In this document: piece after piece, positions 25,031-35,454 of the stretch
Layout: each line of letters begins with the position of its first letter
Position numbering within the stretch: position 1 is the first letter of the stretch
Assembly: GCF_014200015.1 (NCBI RefSeq)
Contig: NZ_JACHOT010000001.1
Coordinates: forward strand, 930,001-994,000
Direction of reading: 5' to 3'
DNA from: Aminobacter niigataensis
GTDB taxonomy: Bacteria > Pseudomonadota > Alphaproteobacteria > Rhizobiales > Rhizobiaceae
Length of the DNA: 64,000 nucleotides
Notes under the pieces: generated by a model
The model's input: the letters and a program-made list of their open reading frames with translations, nothing else
Told to the model about the DNA's origin: nothing
Database searches by the model: none
Translations under genes and position numbers: made by a program

Positions 25031-28000
25031 TCACTGACCCCGTAGCGGCTCTATGCCGACGGCCTCGTTCACCCCAGCTTCAAGCTTGTCGAGCAGAGTA
25101 CGGATATAGAACAGGTTCTGGCCGATCAGCATGCGGCGCATGCGCCGCGTGTCGCCGGCCGACCAGTCCAGATTTGCCGTATTTCTCCCAGACTTGATCA
25201 AGGCTTCGATCTTGCCCGCGGTTGGACCCAGCGCGGCCGTCAAGGACTCGCGGCTGATATAACGCGAATCCGGCCGCTTTGCCCCGACCGCCGAGAATGC
25301 GTCGAGCGAAAACCACTTTTCCGACAAAGCGTTCGCCTCCTGATACCAGCCGAGCATGCCAGATCGCGTCATGCCGGCCTTTATGAGGTCGCCGGGCTCC
25401 TTCGGCATGTCCCGGCCGACAATGGCCGAATAGGCGTATTCAGCCAGGATGCCGAGGCCGATGGCCGACACGGCGCCGTGCAGCACGTTGATGTCGCGCG
25501 TCTGCAGGCTGCGCACCAGCAATCGTTCATGAGCTGCCGTCACAAAGCTCTTGTACTGCAGGATCAGCGCGGCGATCGGGTTGGACATCATCAGCGGCTT
25601 TTCGGCGCCGGGCGTGATGATCATGACATCGACGTCACGTGCAAGTGCGCCTTCGAATGCCTCGCGCGCGCCGGCATCGGTCCAGTTGCCGGTGTTCGGG
25701 ATCCGCATGCCATCGATAACGTCCGAGCCGCCGTCTGCCTTCAAGGCGGCCTCGATGCGACCGGCCATCGCCGCGTCGATGCCGTTTTCGGCCAGGTCGC
25801 GGATCTGTTTGGCAGTGGCCTTGCCGACGGACAGCGCCTCGGCCGCACGTGTCAACTCGGTGCCGGCCACCATGCCGGCTGCAAGCTTGGAAAAATCGGT
25901 CCATTGCGCCAGGCCAGACACATTTTGGAAGACATCGGCGCCGACCTTGACACCGCGCTCGACCCGTGATGTCGGGCGGTAGATGTCGAGAACGTCGTGC
26001 AGGCTGGCAGCGCGGCTGTTGAGATAAGTCTCTGCCGCAATGCCCAACGCCTGCAGCTGGCCTTTCCATGCCACCACCGCCTTTCGCGTCTCGGGGTTCG
26101 CGAGAGACTTGGCAAACGGCAGCCATGCCCCCCTGAATGTGCGCGTCAGGCCATAGCGCCATTGTACGCCGGCGATATCCGCCACCGAGGACAGCGCCGC
26201 GCCGCCCAGGTTGGTCATGACGTCGTATCGAGCCGCAGCCATTGCCATCCGTCCCATGAAGCGCTGGCGAGGATCAGAGGAATATCCATAGGTATGGCGC
26301 ACGCGGTCGCGCATGGCCGCGAGATCGGCGACGGTGCTGTCGTAGCCAGTCTTGATCTTTTCCCGCTCGGCCGGCGTCTTGGCGCCCATCTGCAGCGCCG
26401 CCGCTTCATCCTTGATCTGTCGGAATGCCTCCGTCATGTCGGCGTCGCCGAACCGCTCGGTCAACAAAACGTCCGGCACCATGGTGTTCAAGTAGATCTC
26501 GGCGGTGTTTTGCGCGTCGGTGTCCAGAAACTCGCGCACCAGATTGTCGGGGATCATGAAATCACGCGCAGCCAGCGGCCCGCGCGCTTCCTTGACCGGG
26601 CCGGATTCGCGGGGCGCGGTGTGGGCGTCATACGGCAGCCGACCGTCAGGGTTGCCGACGATGCGGTCGACGATCTCGTTGGCGACACCTTCGATTTCCT
26701 GCCGGGTGCGCAGCCGTTCCTTCGACAGGATATGTTGCACGGCCGAGGCAATTTCCGTGTCTGCGCTCTGCAATCGATCCGGTTTGCCGTTGAAGGTTTT
26801 ACCAGCATAGGTACCGGCAGCGATCTTTTCGGCCCTTGCCGTCTCGTCTGTCGCCCGGCCTTTCAGGGCAGCCTTGACCGCCTTGGCCGATTTGCCCTGC
26901 CACTGACCCAGGGTCTCTTCGACCTTGGCCAGTAGCCGATCGCGCATTCCGGCAAGATCAATCAGCTCGGCGTCGTGCCCCAGTTTTTTCACCTTGGCCT
27001 TTTCGAGTTTGACAATGTTGGCCCCGACTGTGTCGAGCTTACCTTGCAAATCCCGCAATTGGTCTTGCAAGGCGGCCTTTTTGGCTTCTTCACCTTCCAG
27101 CCAGTCAGAAAAGACCTGTACAGCTCGGGGCCGCTCGCCGATCAGCCTCTGTTTGTTCCAGACGCGGATCATGTAGCTGTCGGCGGTTGCGACATCGACA
27201 TCCTCGGGTAACAGGCCGGCCTTGATCGCGCGGTCGCGCCACGGGTTGAGGATCGTGTTGCGAAGGAATTTCGCCACTTCGGCGGCTTCCTGCACAGGAT
27301 GCTGGTCGCCGTTGCGGAGCGCTTCGTCCACCATTGCCCGGAACTCGGGCTGCGACACCTTTTCGCTTGGCCGGCCAGTATGGTCCATGAGCCGTGCGCC
27401 GCGCTGCGACAGCGACTGCCGCCAGTTTTCGGCCTCGCCACCGAAACGGTAACGGGCGTAAGCCGAATCTATCATGCGCGCCAGACCAACGCGGGCCTTG
27501 TTGACTTCGTTTTTCGCCAGCCTGTCGAGAGCCGGGCCTTGCGTCGTTGCCACGCCCTCCCGGTTTTCCTTGAATAGATACGGCGTCTCCACCAGGTCGA
27601 CCGTGGCGCGGCGGGCTGCGATGAAGGGGGAATTGAGCACGCGGCGGGGAGGTGAAATCTTCGCGGTCGGGTCTGGCAGCTTGTCGAGCAAGGGCGCACT
27701 GTCGAGCTCGAGCTGGCGGGTGTCGGCGGCGGCCGCGCCAACCGCCTGTGGTGAAGAAGGTATTTCGACACGATCGGCATCTAGCGCCTTTACGATCGTG
27801 TTGCGCTCGGCCCGGCTCAGGAGGGCGCCGGCGCCGGCTCCCAGGAAACCGCCCAGAATGGTCGCTGTGCCAATTCCCACGGCCACATCGTCCGCGCCGT
27901 AGTGCGGCGTGGTCACTGCCATGGCGGTTTCGCCGATCGCCGCGCTGGCGCCACTGGCCAGCGCCACGTCGGCGCCGATGCGCAAAGCGCGGTAGCCCGC

Positions 28001-28414
28001 AGCCGCGCCGGTGAAAACCTTGGCGATGGGCAGGAAAATGGTCGGGTCGACCAGACCCATGCCGACGGCGGCGACCATCCCTTTCCGGCCGGATCGCCCA
28101 AGTACGTCGGCCGCCTGCTCGTCATCATCCCATTCCTGCATGATCGAGCGTGTTTCCTGCTCGTTGCGGGCATAGGCGAAGCGCTCAGGATCAGCCTCGT
28201 ATTTGGTGCCCCTGATCATTTCCAGCGGATTATGCCCAGGATCCGTGACGGCGCCTTCCCGGTTTTCGAGATATCGCCAGGAGCGGTACGGATAATTTGC
28301 CAGAGTTCCGGCGGCACGCACGGTTTCCATCGTCGCGGGCGCTTCCGGTGCCGCAGCGGCCGGCTTAGCGACTGGAACCTGCCACGGCACATACTCGTCT
28401 GGAACGGTCGGCAT
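25031..28414 (-). CDS. Large internal virion (ejection) protein, 1127 aa
   Basis: Very long protein with little recognisable homology by eye. An N-terminal Pro/Ala-rich stretch is followed by two hydrophobic glycine-rich segments (GMVAAVGMGLVDPTIFLPIA, TATILGGFLGAGAGALL), then long helical parts with a coiled coil (ALQDQLRDLQGKLDTVGANI). Size, hydrophobic patches, and place after the transglycosylase protein and before the tailspike fit a T7 gp16/gp15-type ejection protein. Its stop lies 6 bases past a CAATTGACG motif. Confidence 0.78.
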   Translation of the reverse strand: MPTVPDEYVPWQVPVAKPAAAAPEAPATMETVRAAGTLANYPYRSWRYLENREGAVTDPGHNPLEMIRGTKYEADPERFAYARNEQETRSIMQEWDDDEQAADVLGRSGRKGMVAAVGMGLVDPTIFLPIAKVFTGAAAGYRALRIGADVALASGASAAIGETAMAVTTPHYGADDVAVGIGTATILGGFLGAGAGALLSRAERNTIVKALDADRVEIPSSPQAVGAAAADTRQLELDSAPLLDKLPDPTAKISPPRRVLNSPFIAARRATVDLVETPYLFKENREGVATTQGPALDRLAKNEVNKARVGLARMIDSAYARYRFGGEAENWRQSLSQRGARLMDHTGRPSEKVSQPEFRAMVDEALRNGDQHPVQEAAEVAKFLRNTILNPWRDRAIKAGLLPEDVDVATADSYMIRVWNKQRLIGERPRAVQVFSDWLEGEEAKKAALQDQLRDLQGKLDTVGANIVKLEKAKVKKLGHDAELIDLAGMRDRLLAKVEETLGQWQGKSAKAVKAALKGRATDETARAEKIAAGTYAGKTFNGKPDRLQSADTEIASAVQHILSKERLRTRQEIEGVANEIVDRIVGNPDGRLPYDAHTAPRESGPVKEARGPLAARDFMIPDNLVREFLDTDAQNTAEIYLNTMVPDVLLTERFGDADMTEAFRQIKDEAAALQMGAKTPAEREKIKTGYDSTVADLAAMRDRVRHTYGYSSDPRQRFMGRMAMAAARYDVMTNLGGAALSSVADIAGVQWRYGLTRTFRGAWLPFAKSLANPETRKAVVAWKGQLQALGIAAETYLNSRAASLHDVLDIYRPTSRVERGVKVGADVFQNVSGLAQWTDFSKLAAGMVAGTELTRAAEALSVGKATAKQIRDLAENGIDAAMAGRIEAALKADGGSDVIDGMRIPNTGNWTDAGAREAFEGALARDVDVMIITPGAEKPLMMSNPIAALILQYKSFVTAAHERLLVRSLQTRDINVLHGAVSAIGLGILAEYAYSAIVGRDMPKEPGDLIKAGMTRSGMLGWYQEANALSEKWFSLDAFSAVGAKRPDSRYISRESLTAALGPTAGKIEALIKSGRNTANLDWSAGDTRRMRRMLIGQNLFYIRTLLDKLEAGVNEAVGIEPLRGQ

Positions 28415-31383
28415 CAGCGTTCTCCGGGCAAGCCATTTTGGCGCAGCTGTTCGCGAACGCGCCGGTGCTCTTCATGGCGCTGCTCGGTTTCGTCGAGGAT
28501 TTCCCGCACACGCTCGGCGCGCATTTGCATGTCCGCGGGTGTGGCCGGACGCCAGGGCGGATAGAACGGTCCGATCGTTGTGCCCTCATTGATCACGATC
28601 CAAGGATCATGCTGGGTCTTGCGCGCTACTGCCGCTCGTTCCATTGCCTGCTTTTGGGCGGCAAGCGGATCGAAGAAATAGCGCAGCGGCCGGCCTTTTT
28701 CGTCCGATAGCAACTCATCAAGCCCGGTTTCCGGATCCGTCACTGCAATCAGATAGCCAGGTGCTTGCCCGCTGTCGGCTGCGGTCTTCGTCTTGCCATC
28801 GGGGACCAGCGCGGTGTTGGCGACATCGAGATTCCGAGACGATGTAAATTCCCGCCACTCTTCGGCCAACCATGCTTTGTCGGCGCCGACGGTCGGATAG
28901 TATTGTTCAGGCGGGTACGCCATGAGCCTGCCGCCCCGAGATCCATTTACGGAAGTTGTGCCCCAGATGCGGCGCATCTGTTCGATTGCCTGCTCACGCG
29001 CCGTGCCGGCGTCACCAGTCACCGCATAGCGCTGTCCTGCCAATCCGACGAAATCGGTCACCAGCATTCGCCGGGTGTCGGCATCGATCGGCGCTTCGGT
29101 GTCGAAGATCCAGTTTGCATCAAGGTCGGCAACGATCTGTTCGAAGGTGCGCTTACGAGCCTCGGTCTCGCCCTTGCTGACCAAGGGTTTGATGTTTTCC
29201 TGCCATTTCGGGTTCGCGCGATCTTTCAGCCAGGATTGGACTTCCTCGGGCGTGGAGTAGCGGAGACGGCCCTGCCAATCCTGCAGCTTTTCGATGCCAT
29301 CGTTTCCGAACTGCGCCGCCACCTCTGCGAAGCCGCCACTGGTAGCGATAAAGTCGAGCTGTTTCATGGCATTGCCGTATCGCTTCGGATCCAGCGAGGC
29401 CATGTCGGCAGTCAGCAGCTTTTTTTCTTCAGGTCGATAGAGTGAAGGCACGGCGATGCCGTGATGGGCAGCCGCGCGTTGCGCTTGCTCGCGCCGCTGG
29501 GTCAACGTTGCGGCTAGGGCGTCGTCACTCGTCGCATCGATGGGGGTCAGGCTGATCGTACCGTCCCGGTTCGCTTCGCCGAGCGGGTCAACCTCGATCG
29601 CCTTCTTTCTGGCGGCAATCGACTTTTCGGCGTAGTTCAAGACGCTGATCTGTTCATCGGTCGGGTTGCGGCCGATCTCCGTCCGAAGTTTTGCCACATA
29701 TGCCTCACCGTCGGGAACAGGGAGGCCACGGATCGCCCGAGCTGCAGTGATCTTTGCCAGGCTTTCCTGCATCGCCGTCTTGCCTTCGGGCGTACGGCCA
29801 GCGTCGAGCATGAATTTCGAGAGTTCAGCAGGATCAAGGTCATATCCGGCAGCGATGCGTTCGGCCAGCTGATCGCCCCGCTTCCTATAAGAACCGGTAG
29901 TGCGCTCGGCTTCATTCCGCTTGAAGGTCTCCAACTTCTGCAAGTCTAGATCGAGCGTCTGCCAGCCGTCGCCATCCATCCCCTCGACCTGGCCGGCGGC
30001 GAAGTCGGCGGCCATTTCCTTGCGCATGGCGGCCACGCCGTCGGCATCGAGTGTGTCGGCCTGCTTGCCGTAGAAGCCGAGTGCCGCCTCCCTCCGGCTG
30101 GCGATCTTGGCGCGGGCGGCGTCGTCGGGGTCGAGCACGCCGCGCGTCACTGCCGAATCGTAATGGTCATCGATGGCGGCCTGGCTCGCCGCGATGGCGT
30201 CGGCCGCGTCGGGGCTCGATGGATCGAAGTCGGCAAGGCGCTTTTTCTGTTCGGTTTCCAGCGTGCCGGTGCGCTCGATGAAATCGGCGCGATCCTGTGC
30301 CTCGGCCTTCTTGGCGAGATTGTCGCGGGCCTGGCCGACATAGCGTTCCGCCATGTTGCCGAAGCCGATCTCGTAATCCGACATGATCTCCGGAAACACA
30401 TGGTCCTTGGCGATCGCGCCCTTCAGGTCGTTGAAGGCCTCGGCCAGCTTGACCGGATCGTCCTTGTAGCGGTCGAACAGCTGCGAGCTGGTCGAGCGCA
30501 TTTCGGTTTCCAGCATCTGCACATAGGTGCGGGTGCCGGCTTCGTCATAGGCGCGGCCAAAGATCGTGTCGCGCCCCGAAGGCCGATAGGTGCCGCCGGT
30601 CAACGTGACGCCTGGCGAAATCTGGTCGGGCTCGGACGGCAGTACATAGCCGTTTTCGGCCTTGTTGATCCAAAGGCGGGCGAACTGGCCAGCCGTCATG
30701 CCGGCGCGGCCACCATTCAGGCGAACCGCGTCGGCGCCGACCACGCTTGATGCCTTGGCATCGGGGTTTGCGAGCAGCTTTGCAGCGCCGCCGGCGCCTT
30801 GCTGGTGCGCCAGGTACAATTCGCCGGGTGTCGGATCCCGGCCGAGCACTTTGCGCAGATGACCGGCATTGCCTTTCATCAGCCGAGCCGCTGCGTCGGA
30901 TGCCTGGTCAACGTCGTAGCGGTCGGCCAGGCCCATCGCCTTGGCCGTCGAATCGATGAACTGGAACGGCCCGCCTGCGCTGGAACGAGGGTTCTTGGCT
31001 CGGGGATTACCGCCGCTCTCGATCTGGGCGATGATCTTCATGGTGGGCGCGTCGACACCGTGTTTTGCCGCGGCTGCCTCTATCGCCTGGTTGAGCGGCC
31101 CCGAGAAGCTGGCACCGCGTGCATTGCCATTGCCGCCGATCGGCGGCAGTTCGCCGGCTTGCGGCCTCCCGTCAAGTGCCGCCTGCTGGCCCGCACGACG
31201 GCCGGCAGCTTCGGCCCGGCGATCGGCGACGCCGCCGGCTTCCTCGGCCAGCCGAAACATCGCGCTTGCCACGCGCTCCATGAACTCGCCGCCAGGGCGA
31301 GCAACGGGCAACAGCCCCTCGGACAGCAACGCCCGGGTGCGGAAGGGCTGGTAGGAAACGGGTTCCCGACGCTGGTTTGCCAT
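28414..31383 (-). CDS. Internal virion protein with lytic transglycosylase domain, 989 aa
   Basis: Residues about 95-215 form a soluble-lytic-transglycosylase domain: HGVDAPTMKIIAQIESGGNP with catalytic Glu122, then SSAGGPFQFIDSTAKAMGL and GELYLAHQQGAGGA. The rest is long, mostly helical and charged. Phages with short tails eject such proteins to open the peptidoglycan during DNA entry. Start and stop overlap neighbours by one base, so it is part of a tightly coupled virion operon. Confidence 0.87.
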   Translation of the reverse strand: MANQRREPVSYQPFRTRALLSEGLLPVARPGGEFMERVASAMFRLAEEAGGVADRRAEAAGRRAGQQAALDGRPQAGELPPIGGNGNARGASFSGPLNQAIEAAAAKHGVDAPTMKIIAQIESGGNPRAKNPRSSAGGPFQFIDSTAKAMGLADRYDVDQASDAAARLMKGNAGHLRKVLGRDPTPGELYLAHQQGAGGAAKLLANPDAKASSVVGADAVRLNGGRAGMTAGQFARLWINKAENGYVLPSEPDQISPGVTLTGGTYRPSGRDTIFGRAYDEAGTRTYVQMLETEMRSTSSQLFDRYKDDPVKLAEAFNDLKGAIAKDHVFPEIMSDYEIGFGNMAERYVGQARDNLAKKAEAQDRADFIERTGTLETEQKKRLADFDPSSPDAADAIAASQAAIDDHYDSAVTRGVLDPDDAARAKIASRREAALGFYGKQADTLDADGVAAMRKEMAADFAAGQVEGMDGDGWQTLDLDLQKLETFKRNEAERTTGSYRKRGDQLAERIAAGYDLDPAELSKFMLDAGRTPEGKTAMQESLAKITAARAIRGLPVPDGEAYVAKLRTEIGRNPTDEQISVLNYAEKSIAARKKAIEVDPLGEANRDGTISLTPIDATSDDALAATLTQRREQAQRAAAHHGIAVPSLYRPEEKKLLTADMASLDPKRYGNAMKQLDFIATSGGFAEVAAQFGNDGIEKLQDWQGRLRYSTPEEVQSWLKDRANPKWQENIKPLVSKGETEARKRTFEQIVADLDANWIFDTEAPIDADTRRMLVTDFVGLAGQRYAVTGDAGTAREQAIEQMRRIWGTTSVNGSRGGRLMAYPPEQYYPTVGADKAWLAEEWREFTSSRNLDVANTALVPDGKTKTAADSGQAPGYLIAVTDPETGLDELLSDEKGRPLRYFFDPLAAQKQAMERAAVARKTQHDPWIVINEGTTIGPFYPPWRPATPADMQMRAERVREILDETEQRHEEHRRVREQLRQNGLPGER

Positions 31384-31928
31384 CAGTAACGCTCCGCCAT
31401 CGATGCAAGGCCTTTGGCGCCGCCGACCAGGCCGTTGAGAAGTCCGGCGCGTTTCGCCTGTTTGGCACTCGCTCGATAGCCAGCGGCGCGTTCCGAGAGC
31501 CGGGCAACGCGCGTCTGCTGCGTGCCGGCATCCGTGGTCAACGCCAGATCCGCTTCGCGATAGGCATCCGTGCGGGCGGCGCGGGCGGTGCCGAAGGACA
31601 GGTCGACGCCCGACGCGGCATAGGCCACGTCCCCGGCGCCAAGCGCATCGGCCATTGCCCGCTTGATCGACGCGCGCCGCTCGATGCCCTGCAGGTTCTC
31701 CAGCGGCTTTTCGCGCTCGGCGTCCTGGGCCTGCAGCTCCAGCGCGTCGGCCTCGGCATTCCCGGCCGAGATCGATGAAAGCACGCCGAGCACCGTGGCC
31801 GTGCCCTGCAGCACCGTCGCCAGGGAAAAGCCAGAGGCTACCGGTGCAGCAGCAGCGGCCGCCGTACCAGCTGCCGCTGCGCCGCCACCGCCGAAGAGCG
31901 AAGTTATGCCGCCGATCAGGATTTCCAT
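31383..31928 (-). CDS. Internal virion protein, gp14-like
   Basis: 181 aa. Gly/Ala-rich hydrophobic N-terminus (ILIGGITSLFGGGGAAAAG) followed by helical NAEADALELQAQDAEREK and RASIKRAMADALGAGDVAYA. This resembles the small core protein (T7 gp14 type) that enters the outer membrane during DNA ejection. Position between tail tube and transglycosylase genes is the same as in T7-like phages. Confidence 0.72.
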   Translation of the reverse strand: MEILIGGITSLFGGGGAAAAGTAAAAAAPVASGFSLATVLQGTATVLGVLSSISAGNAEADALELQAQDAEREKPLENLQGIERRASIKRAMADALGAGDVAYAASGVDLSFGTARAARTDAYREADLALTTDAGTQQTRVARLSERAAGYRASAKQAKRAGLLNGLVGGAKGLASMAERY

Positions 31929-34399
31929 CAGAGTTTTGCCCCTATCGCATAGTCGCGCACCCGGAACTTGCCCGGCCGCGTTTGGGTGATGACGAGGGTC
32001 GGGCTCTCCATGAAGCCCATCAGCCCGCCCACCGTGATCAGCTTGGTTTTTGGCGGCGGCGGCGCGTCGACGGGGTCGGACGTCTGCAGCAGTGGCACGT
32101 CCTGTGGCGGCTGACCGTTGGCGCCGATCGCGATCGACGTCGTGTCGACGATGTTGACATGCGCGGTATGGATCCGACCCGGACGCATGATCACGTCGTC
32201 GCCGGGCGTCACATAGACCTGCGGCATGCTCTCGAAGCGGGGCGGCTGCCAGCGCCCGACTATGGCACTGGCATAGGCATCCTGCAGATTGATCGAGCCG
32301 CCCGAGACAGTGAAGGGCCCGATATCGAAGCCATCGGCAACGGCATAAAGCACGGTGCCGTCGACATAGGGCAGGGCAGTGACGACGCCGGCCAGGTCAG
32401 GCACGACAGCAACGGCGTCGTGCAGATAGATCAAGTCGTCATACAACTCGATCGAGCGTTCGGCGCCACGCTCCACGGCCACCCACAGGCGATTCTTGCC
32501 GTCGATGATGATCTCGCGCACCAGGCCGTTGCTGGCCGCGATCCACTCGCAGAAGCCGGTGATTTCCTGGTTGCGGATGAACTGACCCGCCACCAGTCGC
32601 CCATCCGAACGCATGAGCCAGCCCTTGGAGGCGTCGAGGTCGGAGCGCGACCGCTGACGCGCCGACCTGGTCAGCTTGGTCACCAGGTGAGAAGCAAGCA
32701 GGCTGACGGGCGTGGCAGTGTAGGAAGTCGACACGTCGTCATAGATGATCGACAGCAGTTGATTGCCGCCGGCCGCATAGTTGACCAGCCCTTGCGGGTT
32801 GATCGCCACATAGTGGACCTCGCCTTCCAGATCGAAGGGCTTGCAATTGGGCTGGGCCCCGATCTCGCTGGCCAGCACGAAATTCAGCGGCGTGTTGCGC
32901 TCGATCGTGCGGTTGTTGGCGAAGTAGGCGCCGCGATCGGTGAAGGCCAGCGTATACTTCGACTCTTTCAGGTGCAGCACGGTTTCGGAGGTTTGAGAGC
33001 GCAGCTTGTCCAGCCGCGCGGCGGCGTCGGACACCGCCTCGATGTTGAGGTCGAAATATTCGCCGGTACGGCTGAATGCCATGGCGCCGGTGACGGCCGG
33101 TGCGCGGGCATAGCCCATGCGGTCCTGCACGAGCGAAATCGTGCCCGGCCAGCCACGCGTGTTCGAAAACATGGCCTCGTAATCGGTCTCGCCGATCTGC
33201 GAGTGAGTTGCCAGCGCCGACGCTTCCGACGTGTTCGAGATCAGCGACGAGACCTGGTATTCTTCACCCGACAGGCTCCCGCCAAAGGTGATGACCAGGC
33301 GCCGCGATCGGGATGCGGCATTGGCCTGGGTAACGGTCACGCCATTGTTGAGGGTCGGCAATGCCCTCAGGGCAGTCTGTAGGTTGGTCGCGAACAGCGC
33401 CCAATCGGGCGTTCCGCTGGAGAGGTTGACCGGGTCGCCAAGCGCGTCGGGCACAGGAACGCCGGGCGTCTGCTCGCCATTGACTGTAACGACGATATAG
33501 ACCTGGTCGGTGGGCGCCAGCCAGTTGAGGTAGATCTCCCACTTGTCGTCGGTCTTGGCGTAGACACCGCCGAGGTCGGCCGTGGGCAGGATATCGTAGG
33601 GCCACAGCGACCGCCGCCAGTCTTGCAACTGGCCCACGGTCGCGAGAAACAGGCGCTCGCTTTCCAGATCGCCATGAAACAGGCCGATCGTTCGACCTTC
33701 CGTGTAGAAGTCGAGATCGGGCAGCATGGCGGCGGTCACCGCTGCCACGCGGGCGCTGCCGACATAGCCGGCATCGGTGAAGAAATCGGCGATTCCGGCC
33801 GTCACGACGCAGACAAATGCGTCCATGTCATCGGTCGTGAGTTCGGCGAACCGCGGCACATGGCCCGTGCCATCCTCGAAGAACGCCGATACCACGCCGA
33901 TCGTCACTGTCGCGGAGGTCGAGAAGGTCGCGCGGATGCGCAGCCCTGTGGCCACCTTCTGCGCACCAGGTGCGAAGGCGCCAAGTCGCGTCTCTGGCGT
34001 TCCGCTGGCAACGGCGAAGGGGCCGGCGATCTTGGTCCAGACACCGCCAATTTCCGCCTGCATCTCGAATGTCGCGGTGCCAGCGTTGATCGCAAGGTTC
34101 TGCACGAAGACAGCGGCGACAGTGCCGGCCACGGTGCCGGTCCAGATCGTCTGCGTTCCGGTATGCGGGCCGGCTGCCGTGGAAGGGCTGGTAATCGCTC
34201 GATCGACCAGCGGCTTGCGCCAGACGCCCTTGCGCCATGTGCCGCCCATCTGGCGAAAGCCGGATTGCGGAACGGGCTCGATGTTCTTGTAGGCCAGGCC
34301 GCCGGAATAATACTGCTTGATGTCGACGCGGCCTTTCGCGTCCGACGACAGCTCGGCGGCGTTGGCCGATCGGAACGGAGAGGCCGGGCGCGCGACCAT
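31928..34399 (-). CDS. Tail tubular (nozzle) protein B, gp12-like
   Basis: 823 aa. N-terminal SAELSSDAKGRVDIKQYYSGG-type region and repeated beta-rich segments, including FADRGAYF-like TLAFTDRGAYFANNRTIERN and HYVAINPQGLVNYAAGG, fit the podoviral tail nozzle family. It forms the distal tail below the adaptor encoded upstream; their stop and start share a base. Confidence 0.82.
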   Translation of the reverse strand: MVARPASPFRSANAAELSSDAKGRVDIKQYYSGGLAYKNIEPVPQSGFRQMGGTWRKGVWRKPLVDRAITSPSTAAGPHTGTQTIWTGTVAGTVAAVFVQNLAINAGTATFEMQAEIGGVWTKIAGPFAVASGTPETRLGAFAPGAQKVATGLRIRATFSTSATVTIGVVSAFFEDGTGHVPRFAELTTDDMDAFVCVVTAGIADFFTDAGYVGSARVAAVTAAMLPDLDFYTEGRTIGLFHGDLESERLFLATVGQLQDWRRSLWPYDILPTADLGGVYAKTDDKWEIYLNWLAPTDQVYIVVTVNGEQTPGVPVPDALGDPVNLSSGTPDWALFATNLQTALRALPTLNNGVTVTQANAASRSRRLVITFGGSLSGEEYQVSSLISNTSEASALATHSQIGETDYEAMFSNTRGWPGTISLVQDRMGYARAPAVTGAMAFSRTGEYFDLNIEAVSDAAARLDKLRSQTSETVLHLKESKYTLAFTDRGAYFANNRTIERNTPLNFVLASEIGAQPNCKPFDLEGEVHYVAINPQGLVNYAAGGNQLLSIIYDDVSTSYTATPVSLLASHLVTKLTRSARQRSRSDLDASKGWLMRSDGRLVAGQFIRNQEITGFCEWIAASNGLVREIIIDGKNRLWVAVERGAERSIELYDDLIYLHDAVAVVPDLAGVVTALPYVDGTVLYAVADGFDIGPFTVSGGSINLQDAYASAIVGRWQPPRFESMPQVYVTPGDDVIMRPGRIHTAHVNIVDTTSIAIGANGQPPQDVPLLQTSDPVDAPPPPKTKLITVGGLMGFMESPTLVITQTRPGKFRVRDYAIGAKL

Positions 34400-35046
34400 T
34401 ACCAGCGCCCGTGCCAGTCGCCGGTGAAGCGACCGGAAGTCAGAGGCTCATTGGCGAGCAGGTTGGACCCGACGGGACCGGACGCGCGGTCCTGGGCGAT
34501 CAGGCGGCCGAACACACCGCCGGTGCCACCCTCTGATCGGGTACCGAAGGCTTCGGCCCTCTTTTCGGCGGCTAGCTCTATGTCCTGCAGCAGAGGCACC
34601 GCGAGCCAGCTGGAAAACGCCGTGGCGAAAGCGCCGGCCCACTGCCAATCCCAGATCTGCGGATCGACCGCCACCTTGCAAACAGCATAAACGGTCTCTT
34701 CGTCGGCGAAGAGGGTGCGGCCCTCGATGCGGCTGTCGCGGATAGGCGTTTCCCGGCGCGGATCGGAAAGCAGCTTCATGGGCTGGCCGATCTTGTCACC
34801 GGGCAGATCGAAACCGTAGCGATAGCCAGTGACCGGCTTGGCCGCCTGGCGCGTCAGTTGGGAGGTGCGGCGGCAGAAGGTCCAGTCGTGCAGGCCGAAG
34901 CAATGGCCGATCGCGCGCGGCCAGAACATATCGACCACGCCGCCGAGCGTCGTCTCCTGGTCGATCGAAAAGGAGGGCGCCAGCCCAATTTCGGCCAGCG
35001 CCCAATTGACGATCATCGCCTTGGTCAGTTCTGCTTCTTCCGTCAT
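34399..35046 (-). CDS. Tail tubular (adaptor) protein A, gp11-like
   Basis: 215 aa. AMIVNWALAEIGLAPSFSID at the N-terminus and CFGLHDWTFCRRTSQL, then WQWAGAFATAFSSWLAVPLL, match the gp11-type head-tail adaptor pattern, where the first helices pack on the portal. Located directly before tail protein B. Confidence 0.82.
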   Translation of the reverse strand: MTEEAELTKAMIVNWALAEIGLAPSFSIDQETTLGGVVDMFWPRAIGHCFGLHDWTFCRRTSQLTRQAAKPVTGYRYGFDLPGDKIGQPMKLLSDPRRETPIRDSRIEGRTLFADEETVYAVCKVAVDPQIWDWQWAGAFATAFSSWLAVPLLQDIELAAEKRAEAFGTRSEGGTGGVFGRLIAQDRASGPVGSNLLANEPLTSGRFTGDWHGRW

Positions 35047-35085
35047 GTCGACCCTCGGCCGCGTCAGGTGTCAGGCTGCGGGCGA

Positions 35086-35370
35086 TTAGGCGCCCGAAGC
35101 GTCGGTGTTGACGGCGACGGTGACGTTGCCGGATGCGGGAACGGCGGTGACGATCAGCGACACGCGATCGCCGACGCCATCGGCGAGGCATACGGCATCG
35201 ATGATGGTGTTGACCTTGAGCTTGGCGCGAGCACCGTTGAAGTAGCCAGCGGCGATGACGGTCGCGACAGCATCACCAGTGGCGTAGCTCATGAAGTCGA
35301 CGCTCTTGCCAGCCGTGCCAAAAGGCACGGAGTTGAAGAGCGACAAGGAGCGAGGTTCGAAACCGGCCAT
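35086..35370 (-). CDS. Small virion protein, possible capsid decoration protein
   Basis: 94 aa, Val/Ala/Gly-rich and probably beta-stranded (VIAAGYFNGARAKLKVNTII, RVSLIVTAVPASGNVTVAV). A GAGGAGA ribosome site precedes the ATG. It lies between capsid and tail adaptor genes, the place of small capsid-surface or head-completion proteins. No family named. Confidence 0.68.
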   Translation of the reverse strand: MAGFEPRSLSLFNSVPFGTAGKSVDFMSYATGDAVATVIAAGYFNGARAKLKVNTIIDAVCLADGVGDRVSLIVTAVPASGNVTVAVNTDASGA

Positions 35371-35409
35371 GGTGGAAATCTCCTCTTATGGCGAACGGGT
35401 TGTGGAAGT

Positions 35410-35435
35410 GCCCGCCGGCCGGATCGCCGGCGGGC
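35410..35435. terminator. Strong hairpin after the capsid gene
   Basis: Perfect 10-bp GC stem GCCCGCCGGC / GCCGGCGGGC with a 6-base loop, 20 bases after the capsid stop. There is no T-tract, so it may attenuate or protect the abundant capsid message rather than fully terminate. Confidence 0.5.
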
Positions 35436-35454
35436 CGTGCCAGTCAGGCGGCGG

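Noticed and set aside
31775-33382. 535-codon open frame on the plus strand
   Set aside because: Antisense shadow of tail protein B and the gp14-like gene; no ribosome site or family likeness.
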